From: Fen-1231 sp035286465
GTDB lineage: Bacteria > Gemmatimonadota > Gemmatimonadetes > Gemmatimonadales > Gemmatimonadaceae
Assembly (NCBI GenBank): GCA_035286465.1
Contig: DATEDF010000127.1
Location: 1 to 64,000 of the forward strand
Direction of reading: 5' to 3'
DNA length: 64,000 nucleotides
The notes under the pieces are model-generated. The model saw only the letters and a list, made by a program, of their open reading frames with translations, had not been told where the DNA came from and made no database searches. This document shows positions 51,985-61,701 of the stretch, one piece after another. The position numbers were made by a program, and so were the translations under genes. Every line of letters starts with the position of its first letter. The stretch's first letter is position 1.

Positions 51985-54900
51985 TTCAGCTCTCCCGCAT
52001 AGAACTTGATCTGCACCACCGCCGAGAAGACCGTCTGTGTGAGCCGGCGGCTGAGATTGTGGTCGAACGTGACGATGCGCGCACCCTGCAGCGAGAAGAT
52101 CAAGTTCTCCGCGACGTCCGTGTCCGCATTCAAGGTAATCGCCGTCCGGCCGTTGTCGGCCAGTCGGCTGCGCGAGCCCGGGGCGAGCCCGCTCTGGACG
52201 TGGCTCGTCGCGCGCGTCTGCTGGAAGCCGAGCCGCGCCCGGAGGTCGCTCTTCATCGCCCATTCCGCGGGGAGCCTGAAGGCGCGTGACGCGTCGGCGC
52301 TGAGTTCGTGCGCGCGCGACTCGGCCACGCTGCCCGGGAGGGAGTCGAGCCTGAACGTGGAGGCGACGTTGAATGCCATCGTCAGGCGCCCCGCGTCGTT
52401 CCACGCGATGGTAGCGCCGACCGGGTAGCGCAGCACGCGGCCCGTGCGCACGTCGTTCGGGACGAGCGCGGAGCCGCCCGGGACGACGAGCCGCTGGCGG
52501 GTGAGGACGAGTCCGGCGTTGGCGCCGATGCTCGCGATCAGGGTCTCGAGCGCCTTCGGCCGGAAGGTGGCGCGGAGCGTCAACTCCGGCAGGGTCACCT
52601 GCTCACCGTCCACCGTCGCCTCCGACCGGTCGGCCCGGCGCAGCCAGTTGCGCGTCGCGACGCGCTGCGTGCGGGCCGCCAGGGTGAAGCCGAGCGGCAG
52701 GCGGATCGGCACCGTGAGCGAGAGTTGCTCGCTGCTTCCCGCGTTCGTGGCGAGGCGGCCGTGGTCCCGAATGAGGCCGTCCACGCCCGCGACACCGAGC
52801 TGGAAGCCGAGCCCCGGCGTGAACGGCGTGCCGTCGAACGCGGAGGTGACGGTGCGCGCGTAGCTGAGGTCCACTGGCGGCAGCGCACGCCGCAGTCGCG
52901 CGCGCGCCGCGGAATCGCGCACCCACGCGAACGCGATGGGCGCGAGGTCGAGCGAGGCGCCGGCGTTCAGCGTCTGCAGCCCGGTCACGCGCCGCGGCAG
53001 CCGCAGCGCCCCCGTCGTGTCGCCCTCGCGCAGGAGCTGGCGGGCGTTGGGGTCACGGAGCATCGCGTAGCCCGAGAAGTAGTCGAAGCGGGGCCGGAGC
53101 CAGCCCGAGAGCGCCGGTGTGAAGGAGAGCGTCGTATTCAGCGTGCGCTCGCGCTCGAGGCCCGCGTCCACGCCGAGGAGCCGCGACCGCTCGCTCGTGG
53201 CGGTGGCCGTCGTGGGCGTGCTGTCACCGTACTCGCGGAGGTCGCGGAGCGACGTGAGCTCCCATCGCGCCGCGAACGCGCTGAAGGGCCTGAGCTCGAG
53301 CGCCGTCGCGTTGCGCCACAGACTCGTGCGCCCCGCAACGGTGCGCGCCGCGTCCGTCGCCGACTCCGCCGGCTTGAGGAAGCTCGTCCGATGGTCGTCG
53401 CCCTTCGCGTAGTTGCTGCTCACGCGAATCGTCGCCGGCTGCGCGCGCCACCGGGTGGCGCGCAGCGCGCGCATCAGCTCGGTCCCCGCGAGCCACGACG
53501 GCAGCGCACCGAACGCGCGGTCCCACCAGCCGGGCATCGGCTTCGACGCGCCGTCACCGCCCACCGCCCAGTCCACGCCGGCCGAGAGGAGCGACTGGCC
53601 GGCCGTCTGGAACTCCGTACGCGACACGCCGCCGTTCACGGCGGCGGTCGCCGAGAGGTGGTTGACGATCGGCGCGAGCCACCCGTGCTCGAGCGGCGTC
53701 GCGCGCCGGAGCGAGAGCGCGACGGTCGTGGCCGAGGCCCGCGGCGTGCGGAGCCCCGTGATGCCGCCCCCGCGAATGTCGGAATGCGTCACGAAGAGCG
53801 GCGTGCTCCGCTCGGAGGAGTGGCGCACGGTGAGCGGCATCGCCCAGCCGAGCGACTTCGGCAGCAGGCGCTCGAGCCGCACCGTCGCGCTCACGTCCGC
53901 GTTGTCGGCGGCGAGGTTCGACGGCACCTCGGCGAGCTGGCGGAAGTGCGCGTCGTGACGCGAGAGGTTGAGGCGCAGCGTCGCGAAATCGGAACTCAGC
54001 TCGAGCCCCACCTGCCCCGCGTACCCGGGGGTGCTCTCCACGCCGCTCAGCCGGATGTCGTCCACCCAGAGCTCGAGCGTGTCGCCCGGGATGATGCGCG
54101 TCGCACCGGAGCCGGCGACGTCCACGCGGACGAACCCGACGGCGAGTTCCTGCACGGCGGCGAGGTTCGGCGGGCTGACCGTCGGATCCACGGTGTACAC
54201 GATGTAGCCGTTCGCGCACGCCGCGAACCGGCGGGAAAGCTGGCCGGCCGGCAGGGCGCTCTGCGCGATCAGTGCCGAGTCCGCGCCCGTGCAGGCGATC
54301 GAGTCGGGACGGTTCTGCAGGTACGCGTTCTGCAGCCGCGCCTGGAGCGCGAAGAGCTGCTCGAAGTCCACGCGCACCTCGGGGTTCCACGCGGCCTGCC
54401 CCTGCCCGGCGTTCACGCTCGTCCGGTAGGCGTAGAAGTTGTTGGCGTCGCGCCCGATCCTGATGAAGAACTGCAGCTCGCCCGTGGGCCCCCAGCCGGC
54501 GCCGCGGCCGCGCGCCCACGCGCGCAGCTCGCGGTACGTCAGGAAGTTCTTCGGGCCCTCGGGGAAACGGAGGTACGCCTCGGCTCGCTCGTACTGCGCG
54601 AGCGCGGACGCCGTCAGCCGCATCGAGCGTTCGTTGATGACGATGCGCTGGCTCTCGAGTCCGCTGAGCCGGCGATCCGCCTCGTCCACCACGCCGGGCG
54701 GCGATTCGTAGAGGAGCCCGCTCGTGGAGTCCCGGTCCTGCGTGCCGATCACCCCCGCGGCGATGACGCCGGCCGACGCGCGCTCGCCCCCGATCCCCGT
54801 GAGCGCGCGGTCCGCGCGCTTGGTCCACCGCGGGCCGACGAGCCGGAAGCGCGCGAGGGGCACCTGCGTGAACTCGTTGTCGGGCATCTGCTCGCCCGAG

Positions 54901-57900
54901 ACCATCGTGAGCCGCGCCGCGCGCACCCGGAGCGGGCGCGGACCGCCGTTCAGCGTCTCGGTCGGCGTGCCGAAGGGGAGGCGGACGAGCACCCAGCAGA
55001 GCCTGGCGCCGGCGACCCCGAGCGGATCGGCCGGCGACACGCCGCACCCGCCGATGCGCGCGTAGCTCCGCGGGTCGCTCAGGTCGGCCACCCACCGGAA
55101 GAGCCGCTCCTGCTCGCGCTGCGCCGCGTCGAGGTTGAGGACGTTGTCGCCGTCCAGGTCCCACTCGTCGAGCCGGCTGTTGCGCACCGTGCAGTTCGTC
55201 CGCGTGTCGCCGAGCGTCGCGGGGCGCGTGTTGCCGCGCGCGCACATCGCGACATTTCGCGCGACCCCCGAGGAGTCGGGCGAGGTGAAGACGAGCCGGG
55301 GCACGACGTCGCCGGGGAGCCCCGTGTCGTTGACATCCTGGTTGAAGCTGCGCGAGAAGGGGTCGCGCTCGGAGTGCAGCGTGTCGCGCCCCACGATCGC
55401 GCGCCCCGTGTAGGCCGAATCCACCGACGCGCCGGCGCGCCGCACGGTGAGCGTGGTGGGGGCGAGCGCGACGGTGTTCTCGGAGAGGTCCCCGAGGTCC
55501 ACGACCAGCGTCGGGTTGCGCCTGCGGCGCGCGGCCGCGGTGTCCACGAGCACCCAGAACTCGAGCGTCTCCACGCGCGAGAGGTCGGCGCCGGAAGGCC
55601 CGAGCGGCTGGCGGAGGGACCGCCAGCGCCGACCCGGGGGCGCACCCGCGATCTGCCAGCGGTACTGCTTTGCCGTCGAGTCGTACGCCCCGCCCATCGA
55701 GAGGGGGTAGAGCGTCATCCAGAGCAGCTGCTCCGGCTGTTCCAGTCCCGCGCCGACGATGTTGGTGAGCGGATCAATCTCCTGCAGGGTGACGCGCACC
55801 TGCGGATTGGTCGTCGTGAAGCCGTTGTTCTGCCAGGCGAGCGTCGCCGCGCGCGACAGATCGAGCGTCGAGGCGCCGCCGATGCGCGCGGCGAGCTTCG
55901 AGCCCAGGGCCGGCTGGCTCGAGAGCGACCAGCCCGGATCGGCGAGCGACAGGGCCAGTCCCCCATCGGTCTCGAACGACTCGAGGTACGCCTGGCCGCC
56001 GCCCGACTGCGGGCGGCTCGTGGCGAACTCGGCCTCCACGCGGAGCGTCGCGGGCGCGCCCGCCGTCGCGCCCGGGAGCCGCGCCATCAGGCGCGCGAGC
56101 GGCGCGGCGTCGAACGTGAAGGCGCCGGCGACCCCGGCGATGAGGGCCGACTGGGCCTCGTAGCCCAGCGGCGGGCGCGTGAAGCTCGTGCGCTGCCGCT
56201 GCGCGATCCCCACGAGGTTGAGGTCGCCGTACTTGAGCGGGAGCCGCGAGGCGACGCCGAAGATGGACGTCGGCACCGACGCGACGAGCGGGTTCTCCTC
56301 GTAGCGCACCGTCACGTTCCGCGGCCGCGGGAAGAGCGTGTCGGGATGGAGGAACGTCACCGTGCCGAGGTCGTAGTCCACGACGTAGTCCGCGTCGCGC
56401 CGGAGCACGGCGCCGGTCTCGAGGGTGATCCGCTCGGAGAACTGGCGCAGCTGGTTGCCCGGCAGCGCGATGCGCGCGCCGTCGCCGCCGCCGTCCGACT
56501 CGTAGCGCACGCGCATCCGGTACAGCGACTGGGGATGTTGCGGCGAGTAGAGGTACTCTCCCGGTGTCACGTAGATCGCGTCGTTGGCGGGGTTCGGCGC
56601 GGGCTGCGCGAGCCCCGCACGCGCGAAGGGCTCGAGCGAGGGAAAGACGAGGAACTGGTCGCGGACGACGCGCGTGCTCGCGGTGCCGCCCAGGGCGAAC
56701 ACCGGGTCGCCCGGACGCGGCCAGAGGCGGTTGTCCACGTCGAACGCCGAGGGGTTCACCGGCTGGGCGAGACCGAAGTGCTGCAGAAACGTCTGCGCGG
56801 TCCCGCCCAGGGGCTTCTCCTGGTCGAAGGTGGCGCCGGTCACGATCGTGATCGCGACCGTCTCACGCCGTACGTCCTCGCCGCCGACCCGGTACACCGC
56901 GCGCACTTCGCGGAAGAACGCGTCGTCGCCCGGCCGCACTTGCGGGTCCCAGAGCAGGCCGGCGAGCTGCTCGCGCCCGGCGACGAACGCGACGTCCGGC
57001 GTGCCGCCGGTGGACGCGACCGTCGTGTCGCGGCCGTTGATGCGCACGGTGTAAGCGACCACCAGCCGCTCGTTGTTCAGATTGAGCGGCTGCGCGAGTG
57101 CCACCCAGAGCTGGGAGGGGTCCACGACGTAATCCACGTTTTCGCGGAGCACCTCGTACACCTGGCCGCGGCGCGACGCGGGATCGCCGATGAGCCGGAA
57201 CTGCGGGCCGTTCGGGTTGGGCGGCTGCCCGCCGATGAGCAGGCGGTAGAGCGTGACGCGCACGGGGCGCACCGAGTCGGGCAGCGAGGCCGCGAGGACG
57301 CGGAGCTGCGCGCCGTTCAGGAGATCAATGTTCGGGTACGCCGGGAGACCCCGTGGGTCCACCGTGAAGAAGAACCGGCGCGGCTCGATCTGATAGTCCT
57401 CGATGTCGCGGCTCACCTGCTGCTGCGTCCGGGCGCCCACCGTGAACACGCGGTCGCGCACCACGTTGCCCGTCTGCTGTGCCGCGATCGCCTGGAGCCG
57501 GAGCGTGCCGATCCTGGCGATCGCCTGCACACCGTAGTTGCCCTGCGGAATCCCGCTCGTGATGAAGCGCGAGGGAGGCGCGTCGAACGAGACGTTGCCC
57601 ACGTCCAGCCGCTGCAGCCAGTCGCCGGGCTTCCCCGCGTAGGCGAGCGCGATCCGGTTCGACGCGTCGAACTCGCGCTTCGAGTCATAGTCCACGTCAA
57701 GGCGCACCCGGTCCGCCACGCTGCCGCCCGTGCGCACGTCGAACTGGAAGTCGAAGCTCGGCTGGAAGCTCGCGCGGCACTGCGAACCCGCGTTGAAGTA
57801 CTGGCTCGCGACGCACCGGTCGTTCTGCGTCTTGTCGAACCTGGATTCGAGCCGGCCGTTGAGGCGGAGGCCGAGGTCGGTCCGCTGCCCGAAGAGATCC

Positions 57901-58175
57901 ACGCCCCGCGACGTGTCGGCGGGCGCCTTCGCGGAGTCCCGCCTCGCGCGGGCGGAGTCCGCGCGCGCTTTCGCCGGGTCGGCGCCCGCCTGCGCCCCTG
58001 CCCGCGCGCCCGGTGCACCCAGGGCACCCAGGGCACCGAGGGCAAGCGCGAGCGGAAACAGAGACGCCGAAAGAGGCCGAGGTAGTCGCAGGGGGCGCAC
58101 CCAGACTCGAAAACGGTGTATTAACGACCTTGCCTTCGAGTGGTCGCCGGGTGGAATATACGGACGACCCGACAC
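51981..58175 (-). CDS. sprA: SprA-family outer-membrane protein (type IX secretion translocon homologue)
   Basis: A 2064-residue exported giant. The start resembles Bacteroidota SprA: VRLDVDYDSKREFDASNRIALAY, LQRLDVGNVSFDAPPS, GNYGVQAIARIGTLRLQAIAAQQTG and DYQIEPRRFFF, then repeated SprA-like segments (ENVDYVVDPSQLWVAL, TLETGAVLRRDADYVVDYDLGTVTF, VTVRYEENPLV) and many beta-strand blocks up to IKFYAGELK at the end. SprA forms the 36-strand pore of the type IX system. Signal peptide ends ARAGA|QAGAD. GTG 58175 has AGGG upstream; GTG 58100 would give a shorter, tidier signal peptide. Confidence 0.88.
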   Translation of the reverse strand: MSGRPYIPPGDHSKARSLIHRFRVWVRPLRLPRPLSASLFPLALALGALGALGAPGARAGAQAGADPAKARADSARARRDSAKAPADTSRGVDLFGQRTDLGLRLNGRLESRFDKTQNDRCVASQYFNAGSQCRASFQPSFDFQFDVRTGGSVADRVRLDVDYDSKREFDASNRIALAYAGKPGDWLQRLDVGNVSFDAPPSRFITSGIPQGNYGVQAIARIGTLRLQAIAAQQTGNVVRDRVFTVGARTQQQVSRDIEDYQIEPRRFFFTVDPRGLPAYPNIDLLNGAQLRVLAASLPDSVRPVRVTLYRLLIGGQPPNPNGPQFRLIGDPASRRGQVYEVLRENVDYVVDPSQLWVALAQPLNLNNERLVVAYTVRINGRDTTVASTGGTPDVAFVAGREQLAGLLWDPQVRPGDDAFFREVRAVYRVGGEDVRRETVAITIVTGATFDQEKPLGGTAQTFLQHFGLAQPVNPSAFDVDNRLWPRPGDPVFALGGTASTRVVRDQFLVFPSLEPFARAGLAQPAPNPANDAIYVTPGEYLYSPQHPQSLYRMRVRYESDGGGDGARIALPGNQLRQFSERITLETGAVLRRDADYVVDYDLGTVTFLHPDTLFPRPRNVTVRYEENPLVASVPTSIFGVASRLPLKYGDLNLVGIAQRQRTSFTRPPLGYEAQSALIAGVAGAFTFDAAPLARLMARLPGATAGAPATLRVEAEFATSRPQSGGGQAYLESFETDGGLALSLADPGWSLSSQPALGSKLAARIGGASTLDLSRAATLAWQNNGFTTTNPQVRVTLQEIDPLTNIVGAGLEQPEQLLWMTLYPLSMGGAYDSTAKQYRWQIAGAPPGRRWRSLRQPLGPSGADLSRVETLEFWVLVDTAAARRRRNPTLVVDLGDLSENTVALAPTTLTVRRAGASVDSAYTGRAIVGRDTLHSERDPFSRSFNQDVNDTGLPGDVVPRLVFTSPDSSGVARNVAMCARGNTRPATLGDTRTNCTVRNSRLDEWDLDGDNVLNLDAAQREQERLFRWVADLSDPRSYARIGGCGVSPADPLGVAGARLCWVLVRLPFGTPTETLNGGPRPLRVRAARLTMVSGEQMPDNEFTQVPLARFRLVGPRWTKRADRALTGIGGERASAGVIAAGVIGTQDRDSTSGLLYESPPGVVDEADRRLSGLESQRIVINERSMRLTASALAQYERAEAYLRFPEGPKNFLTYRELRAWARGRGAGWGPTGELQFFIRIGRDANNFYAYRTSVNAGQGQAAWNPEVRVDFEQLFALQARLQNAYLQNRPDSIACTGADSALIAQSALPAGQLSRRFAACANGYIVYTVDPTVSPPNLAAVQELAVGFVRVDVAGSGATRIIPGDTLELWVDDIRLSGVESTPGYAGQVGLELSSDFATLRLNLSRHDAHFRQLAEVPSNLAADNADVSATVRLERLLPKSLGWAMPLTVRHSSERSTPLFVTHSDIRGGGITGLRTPRASATTVALSLRRATPLEHGWLAPIVNHLSATAAVNGGVSRTEFQTAGQSLLSAGVDWAVGGDGASKPMPGWWDRAFGALPSWLAGTELMRALRATRWRAQPATIRVSSNYAKGDDHRTSFLKPAESATDAARTVAGRTSLWRNATALELRPFSAFAARWELTSLRDLREYGDSTPTTATATSERSRLLGVDAGLERERTLNTTLSFTPALSGWLRPRFDYFSGYAMLRDPNARQLLREGDTTGALRLPRRVTGLQTLNAGASLDLAPIAFAWVRDSAARARLRRALPPVDLSYARTVTSAFDGTPFTPGLGFQLGVAGVDGLIRDHGRLATNAGSSEQLSLTVPIRLPLGFTLAARTQRVATRNWLRRADRSEATVDGEQVTLPELTLRATFRPKALETLIASIGANAGLVLTRQRLVVPGGSALVPNDVRTGRVLRYPVGATIAWNDAGRLTMAFNVASTFRLDSLPGSVAESRAHELSADASRAFRLPAEWAMKSDLRARLGFQQTRATSHVQSGLAPGSRSRLADNGRTAITLNADTDVAENLIFSLQGARIVTFDHNLSRRLTQTVFSAVVQIKFYAGELK

Positions 58176-58245
58176 CCTACAACCCTATGTGGCGAGCGGA
58201 GTTCCTGACGGTGCAACCGATGGGTGCTGGCCGCGGACCGATCTC

Positions 58246-59772
58246 GTGAGAATCATCACGAGGTACGTACTCAGGGAACACCTGGGCCCGCTGGTCTTTT
58301 CGCTGTCGGCGCTCACCTCGCTCCTCCTGCTCAATTACGTCGCCAAGCGGCTGGGTGAGCTGGTCGGGAAGGGGCTCCCGTGGAAGGTCATCGCCGAGTT
58401 CCTCCTGCTCTCGGTGCCGTTCACGTTCGCGATGACGATGCCGATGGCGGTGCTCGTCGCGACGCTGCACGCCTTCAGCCGGATGGCGGCGGAGAACGAG
58501 ATCACGGCGCTCAAGGCGACCGGCGTGTCCATCCGGCGCCTGATGCGGCCCGTGGTGCTGGCCGCGAGCGTGCTCACGCTGGTGATGGTGTGGTTCAACG
58601 ACCAGGTGATGCCCCGGACGAACCACGCGCTCTCGAATCTCGGCAACGACATCGCGCGCAAGAAGCCGACGTTCGCGCTGCGCGAGCAGGTGATCAACGA
58701 GGTGTCGCCTCAGCGGATCTATCTGCGCGCGGCGCATCTGGTGCGCGGCTCCGACCGGATGCGCGACGTCACGATCTTCGACCTCTCCGATCCGCAGCGC
58801 CGCCGCACGATCCGCGGCGACAGCGGACTCCTCGCGCTCTCGAGCGACGGCAGCGACCTCCACCTCACGCTCTTCTCGGGCTCGATGACGGAGCTCACGC
58901 CGACGGAGCCGATGCGGCTGCAGCGGCTGTTCTTCCGCACGAACTTCGTCAGGGTCCGCGGCGTGGACAACCGTCTCGAGCGCGACAGCGTCGGCGGCGT
59001 GAAGACCGATCGCGAGATGACGATCTGCGAACTCCAGCGACGCGTGGGGCGGTCGCACGAGATGCGCGACCGCGCGTGGCAGGAACTCAAGGGATACGAT
59101 TCGGTGGCCGCGCGGAAGTGGCCGCTCAAGGAGGTCCCGGCCGGACTGGGCTCCTTCTACTGCCGGCTGCGCGCCTTTGCGTTCGTGCGCGCGGCACGCG
59201 CGGAGGCGCCGCCGCGCCCGCCGCCGGCGGGGGGCGCGCTCGCGCAGGCGCCGGCGCAGATCCCCGCGCAGGCGCCGCCGCGCGAGCCGACGAAGCCACG
59301 GACGCTCGTGCCGGAGCCCACGCCGCCCGACACGGCCGGGCGGGCCGTGCTCGCCGAGGGGGTCAAGCTCCAACTCGGCGAGGCGCAACGCATCATTGAC
59401 GGCGACGAGGTGGAGATCGAGAAGAAGTTCGCGATCGCCGCGGCGTGTCTCGTCTTCGCGCTCCTCGGGGCGCCGATCGCCCTGCGCTTCCCGCGGGCCG
59501 GCGTGGGGATGACGATCGGGGTGAGCCTCGGCGTCTTCGGCCTCTATTACGTGGCCCTCATCGCGGGCGAGGCGCTGGCGAAGCGGAGCATGCTCTCCCC
59601 CTTCTGGAGCATGTGGGGGGCGAACTTCCTCCTGCTCGCGATCGGCGCGTGGCTCACCGTGCGCCTCGGGACCGAAGGCACGACGACGCGCGGCAGCGAG
59701 ACCCTGGAGCGCCTCCACCGCGTGCGCGAACGGCTCGCGCCGTTTCTCGGGCGGCGCGGGGCGGCCCCGTGA
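58246..59772 (+). CDS. lptF: LptF/LptG family lipopolysaccharide transport permease (first copy)
   Basis: A 508-residue YjgP/YjgQ permease: three membrane helices at about 10-110 (LGPLVFSLSALTSLLLLNYV, FLLLSVPFTFAMTMPMAVLVATL), the coupling-helix region AENEITALKATGVSIRRLMRPV, a periplasmic beta-jellyroll, and three C-terminal helices. The periplasmic part carries an unusual Ala/Pro-rich insert (about 315-370, GGALAQAPAQIPAQAPPREP). LptFG with LptB extracts LPS from the inner membrane. GTG 58246 fits the membrane topology; the gene is divergent from sprA. Confidence 0.88.
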   Translation: MRIITRYVLREHLGPLVFSLSALTSLLLLNYVAKRLGELVGKGLPWKVIAEFLLLSVPFTFAMTMPMAVLVATLHAFSRMAAENEITALKATGVSIRRLMRPVVLAASVLTLVMVWFNDQVMPRTNHALSNLGNDIARKKPTFALREQVINEVSPQRIYLRAAHLVRGSDRMRDVTIFDLSDPQRRRTIRGDSGLLALSSDGSDLHLTLFSGSMTELTPTEPMRLQRLFFRTNFVRVRGVDNRLERDSVGGVKTDREMTICELQRRVGRSHEMRDRAWQELKGYDSVAARKWPLKEVPAGLGSFYCRLRAFAFVRAARAEAPPRPPPAGGALAQAPAQIPAQAPPREPTKPRTLVPEPTPPDTAGRAVLAEGVKLQLGEAQRIIDGDEVEIEKKFAIAAACLVFALLGAPIALRFPRAGVGMTIGVSLGVFGLYYVALIAGEALAKRSMLSPFWSMWGANFLLLAIGAWLTVRLGTEGTTTRGSETLERLHRVRERLAPFLGRRGAAP

Positions 59773-60863
59773 AGCGCCGCTTCCTGCATCCCCTCGATCG
59801 CTACGTCCTCAGCGAGTTCCTGAAGATCCTCGCCGCGACGGCGCTCGGGTTTCCGATCCTCGTGGTGATCATGGACGTCACCGAGAATCTCGACCGGTAC
59901 CTGGCGCGGAACCTCAAGCCGCTCGACATCGCGCAGGCGTACGTCTTCGGCGTGCCGGAGACGATGTTCCTGGTGCTCCCGGCGGCCGTGCTCTTCGCGA
60001 CGGTCTTCGCGATCGGCGGCTTCACGCGCCACTCGGAGATCACGGCGGCGAAGGCGAGCGGCGTGAGCTTCCACCGCTTCATCGCCCCGATCGCCGGCGG
60101 CGCGCTCATCGCGACGCTGGCGGGCCTCGTGCTCGCGATGGTCTACCCGGCGGCCAACGCCCGGCGCGACGAGAAGCTGCAGGAGCGAGGCCTGCGGGAG
60201 ATGCTCCGCAGCCGGTGGAACTTCACGTTCGCGTCCGAGGATGGTCGCGTGTACAAGATCGGCGCCGCGGACGTCGCCCGCGGCACGCTGGACAACGTGG
60301 AGATTGACCGGCGGGGGCGCGGGCCGGAGTATCCGAGCTATCTGATCTGGACGCGCGGGGCGACGTACGCGCAGGAGCGGAAGAGCTGGCTCCTCAAGAG
60401 CGGCGTCGTGCACCTGATGACGGGGGACTCGTCCAACCTCACGATCAGCTTCGACTCGCTCCGGGACCGGCACTTCCGCGAGGCGCCGGCGCACCTGATG
60501 GCGAATCCGAAGGCGCCGGACGAGATGGGGTTCAAGGACCTGGGCGACTTCATCGCCGCGATGGAGCGCTCCGGGACCGACGTGAACAAGCTGCGCACCG
60601 CGCGGATGCTCAAGCTGGCGATCCCGGCGACCTGCGTCATCATCATGCTGTTCGGCGCGCCGCTCGCGACGAGCAACCAGCGCGGTGGGGCGGCCTACGG
60701 GGTCGGGGTGAGCCTCGCCACGACCATCGTCTTCCTGATGCTGGTGCAGCTCACGCAGGCGATCGGCGACAAGGGCATCGTGCTTCCCGAGCTGGCGGCG
60801 TGGCTGCCGGGGATGCTGTTCGGCACGATCGGCGCCATCTTGTTGGTGCGCGTGCGAACCTGA
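59769..60863 (+). CDS. lptG: LptF/LptG family lipopolysaccharide transport permease (second copy)
   Basis: A 364-residue YjgP/YjgQ permease of normal length: LDRYVLSEFLKILAATALGFPILVVIMDVTENLDRYL, coupling region HSEITAAKASGVSFHRFIAPI, periplasmic jellyroll (about 125-250), and C-terminal helices ending WLPGMLFGTIGAILLVRVRT. Which copy is LptF and which LptG is by order only. GTG overlaps the first copy's stop (GTGA). lptB is not in the window. Confidence 0.88.
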   Translation: MKRRFLHPLDRYVLSEFLKILAATALGFPILVVIMDVTENLDRYLARNLKPLDIAQAYVFGVPETMFLVLPAAVLFATVFAIGGFTRHSEITAAKASGVSFHRFIAPIAGGALIATLAGLVLAMVYPAANARRDEKLQERGLREMLRSRWNFTFASEDGRVYKIGAADVARGTLDNVEIDRRGRGPEYPSYLIWTRGATYAQERKSWLLKSGVVHLMTGDSSNLTISFDSLRDRHFREAPAHLMANPKAPDEMGFKDLGDFIAAMERSGTDVNKLRTARMLKLAIPATCVIIMLFGAPLATSNQRGGAAYGVGVSLATTIVFLMLVQLTQAIGDKGIVLPELAAWLPGMLFGTIGAILLVRVRT

Positions 60864-60871
60864 GCGCGGCC

Positions 60872-61699
60872 GTGCACCACCACACCGACACCTTCCCCCT
60901 CCCCCAGCGCGCCACCATCCGGTTCTTCCGGCGGATGTCGCGCGCGACGCTCGGGACGCTGGGCGGTCTCGGCAAGCGGGTGCTTTTCGCGTTCGAGATC
61001 CGGCGGGCCTTCACGGAGCCGCGCACGTACCTCCCGCTGGTCATCCCGCAGATGCGCGCCATCGGCGTGGACTCGGTGCCGCTCACCATCATGGTCGCGT
61101 CGTTCCTGGGGGGCGTCATCGCGCTGCAGATGCGCTACCAGCTCTTCCCCGGCATCCAGCTCTCGATCGTCGGCCTTTCCGTGCGGCAGATCGTGATCCT
61201 CGAGACCGGACCGCTCCTCACCGGGATCGTCCTCGCCGGCCGGGCGGGCGCGAAGATGACCGCGGAGATCGGCACGATGCGCGTCACCGAGCAGATTGAC
61301 GCGCTCGAGACCCTGGCGTACGACCCGGTGGCGTTCCTCGTGGTGCCGCGGCTGATTGCCGCCATCCTGATGCTGCCGATTCTCGTGATCATCGCCAACT
61401 GCTTCGGCGTCGTGTCGGGCATGCTGGCGGCGATCTTCCTGACGGACGTGCAGGTCACGCAGTTCGTCGAGGGCGTGCGGCTCGGTTTCGCGAACTTCCA
61501 GGTGACGTACAGCCTCATCAAGGCGACATTGTTCGGGGCGGCGATCGCGTTTCTGTGCACGTTCGAGGGGTACGTGGCCGAAGCCGGCGCGGAGGGCGTG
61601 GGCAAGGCGACCGCGAAGGCGGTCGTCATCTCCTCGATCTGGATCCTGGTGCTCGACGCGGTGACGGCACTCCTCCTCGCACCCTATTTGCAAGGATAA
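60872..61699 (+). CDS. mlaE: MlaE-type lipid ABC transporter permease
   Basis: A 275-residue MlaE-family permease: PLTIMVASFLGGVIALQMRYQL, ETGPLLTGIVLAGRAGAKMTAEIGTMRVTEQIDALE (the family's EQIDAL coupling motif), YDPVAFLVVPRLIAAILMLPILVIIANCFGVVSG and a C-terminal helix. It moves phospholipids between the membranes with an MCE protein. GTG 60872 is 8 bases after lptG; an internal ATG (MSRATLGTLGGLG) is an alternative. Confidence 0.92.
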   Translation: MHHHTDTFPLPQRATIRFFRRMSRATLGTLGGLGKRVLFAFEIRRAFTEPRTYLPLVIPQMRAIGVDSVPLTIMVASFLGGVIALQMRYQLFPGIQLSIVGLSVRQIVILETGPLLTGIVLAGRAGAKMTAEIGTMRVTEQIDALETLAYDPVAFLVVPRLIAAILMLPILVIIANCFGVVSGMLAAIFLTDVQVTQFVEGVRLGFANFQVTYSLIKATLFGAAIAFLCTFEGYVAEAGAEGVGKATAKAVVISSIWILVLDAVTALLLAPYLQG

Positions 61700-61701
61700 G
61701 G

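Noticed and set aside
52308..58085. A 1925-codon open frame on the plus strand opposite sprA
   Set aside because: It is Arg/His/Gly/Glu-rich without domains and mirrors the sprA codon phase; long antisense frames are normal at this GC content.
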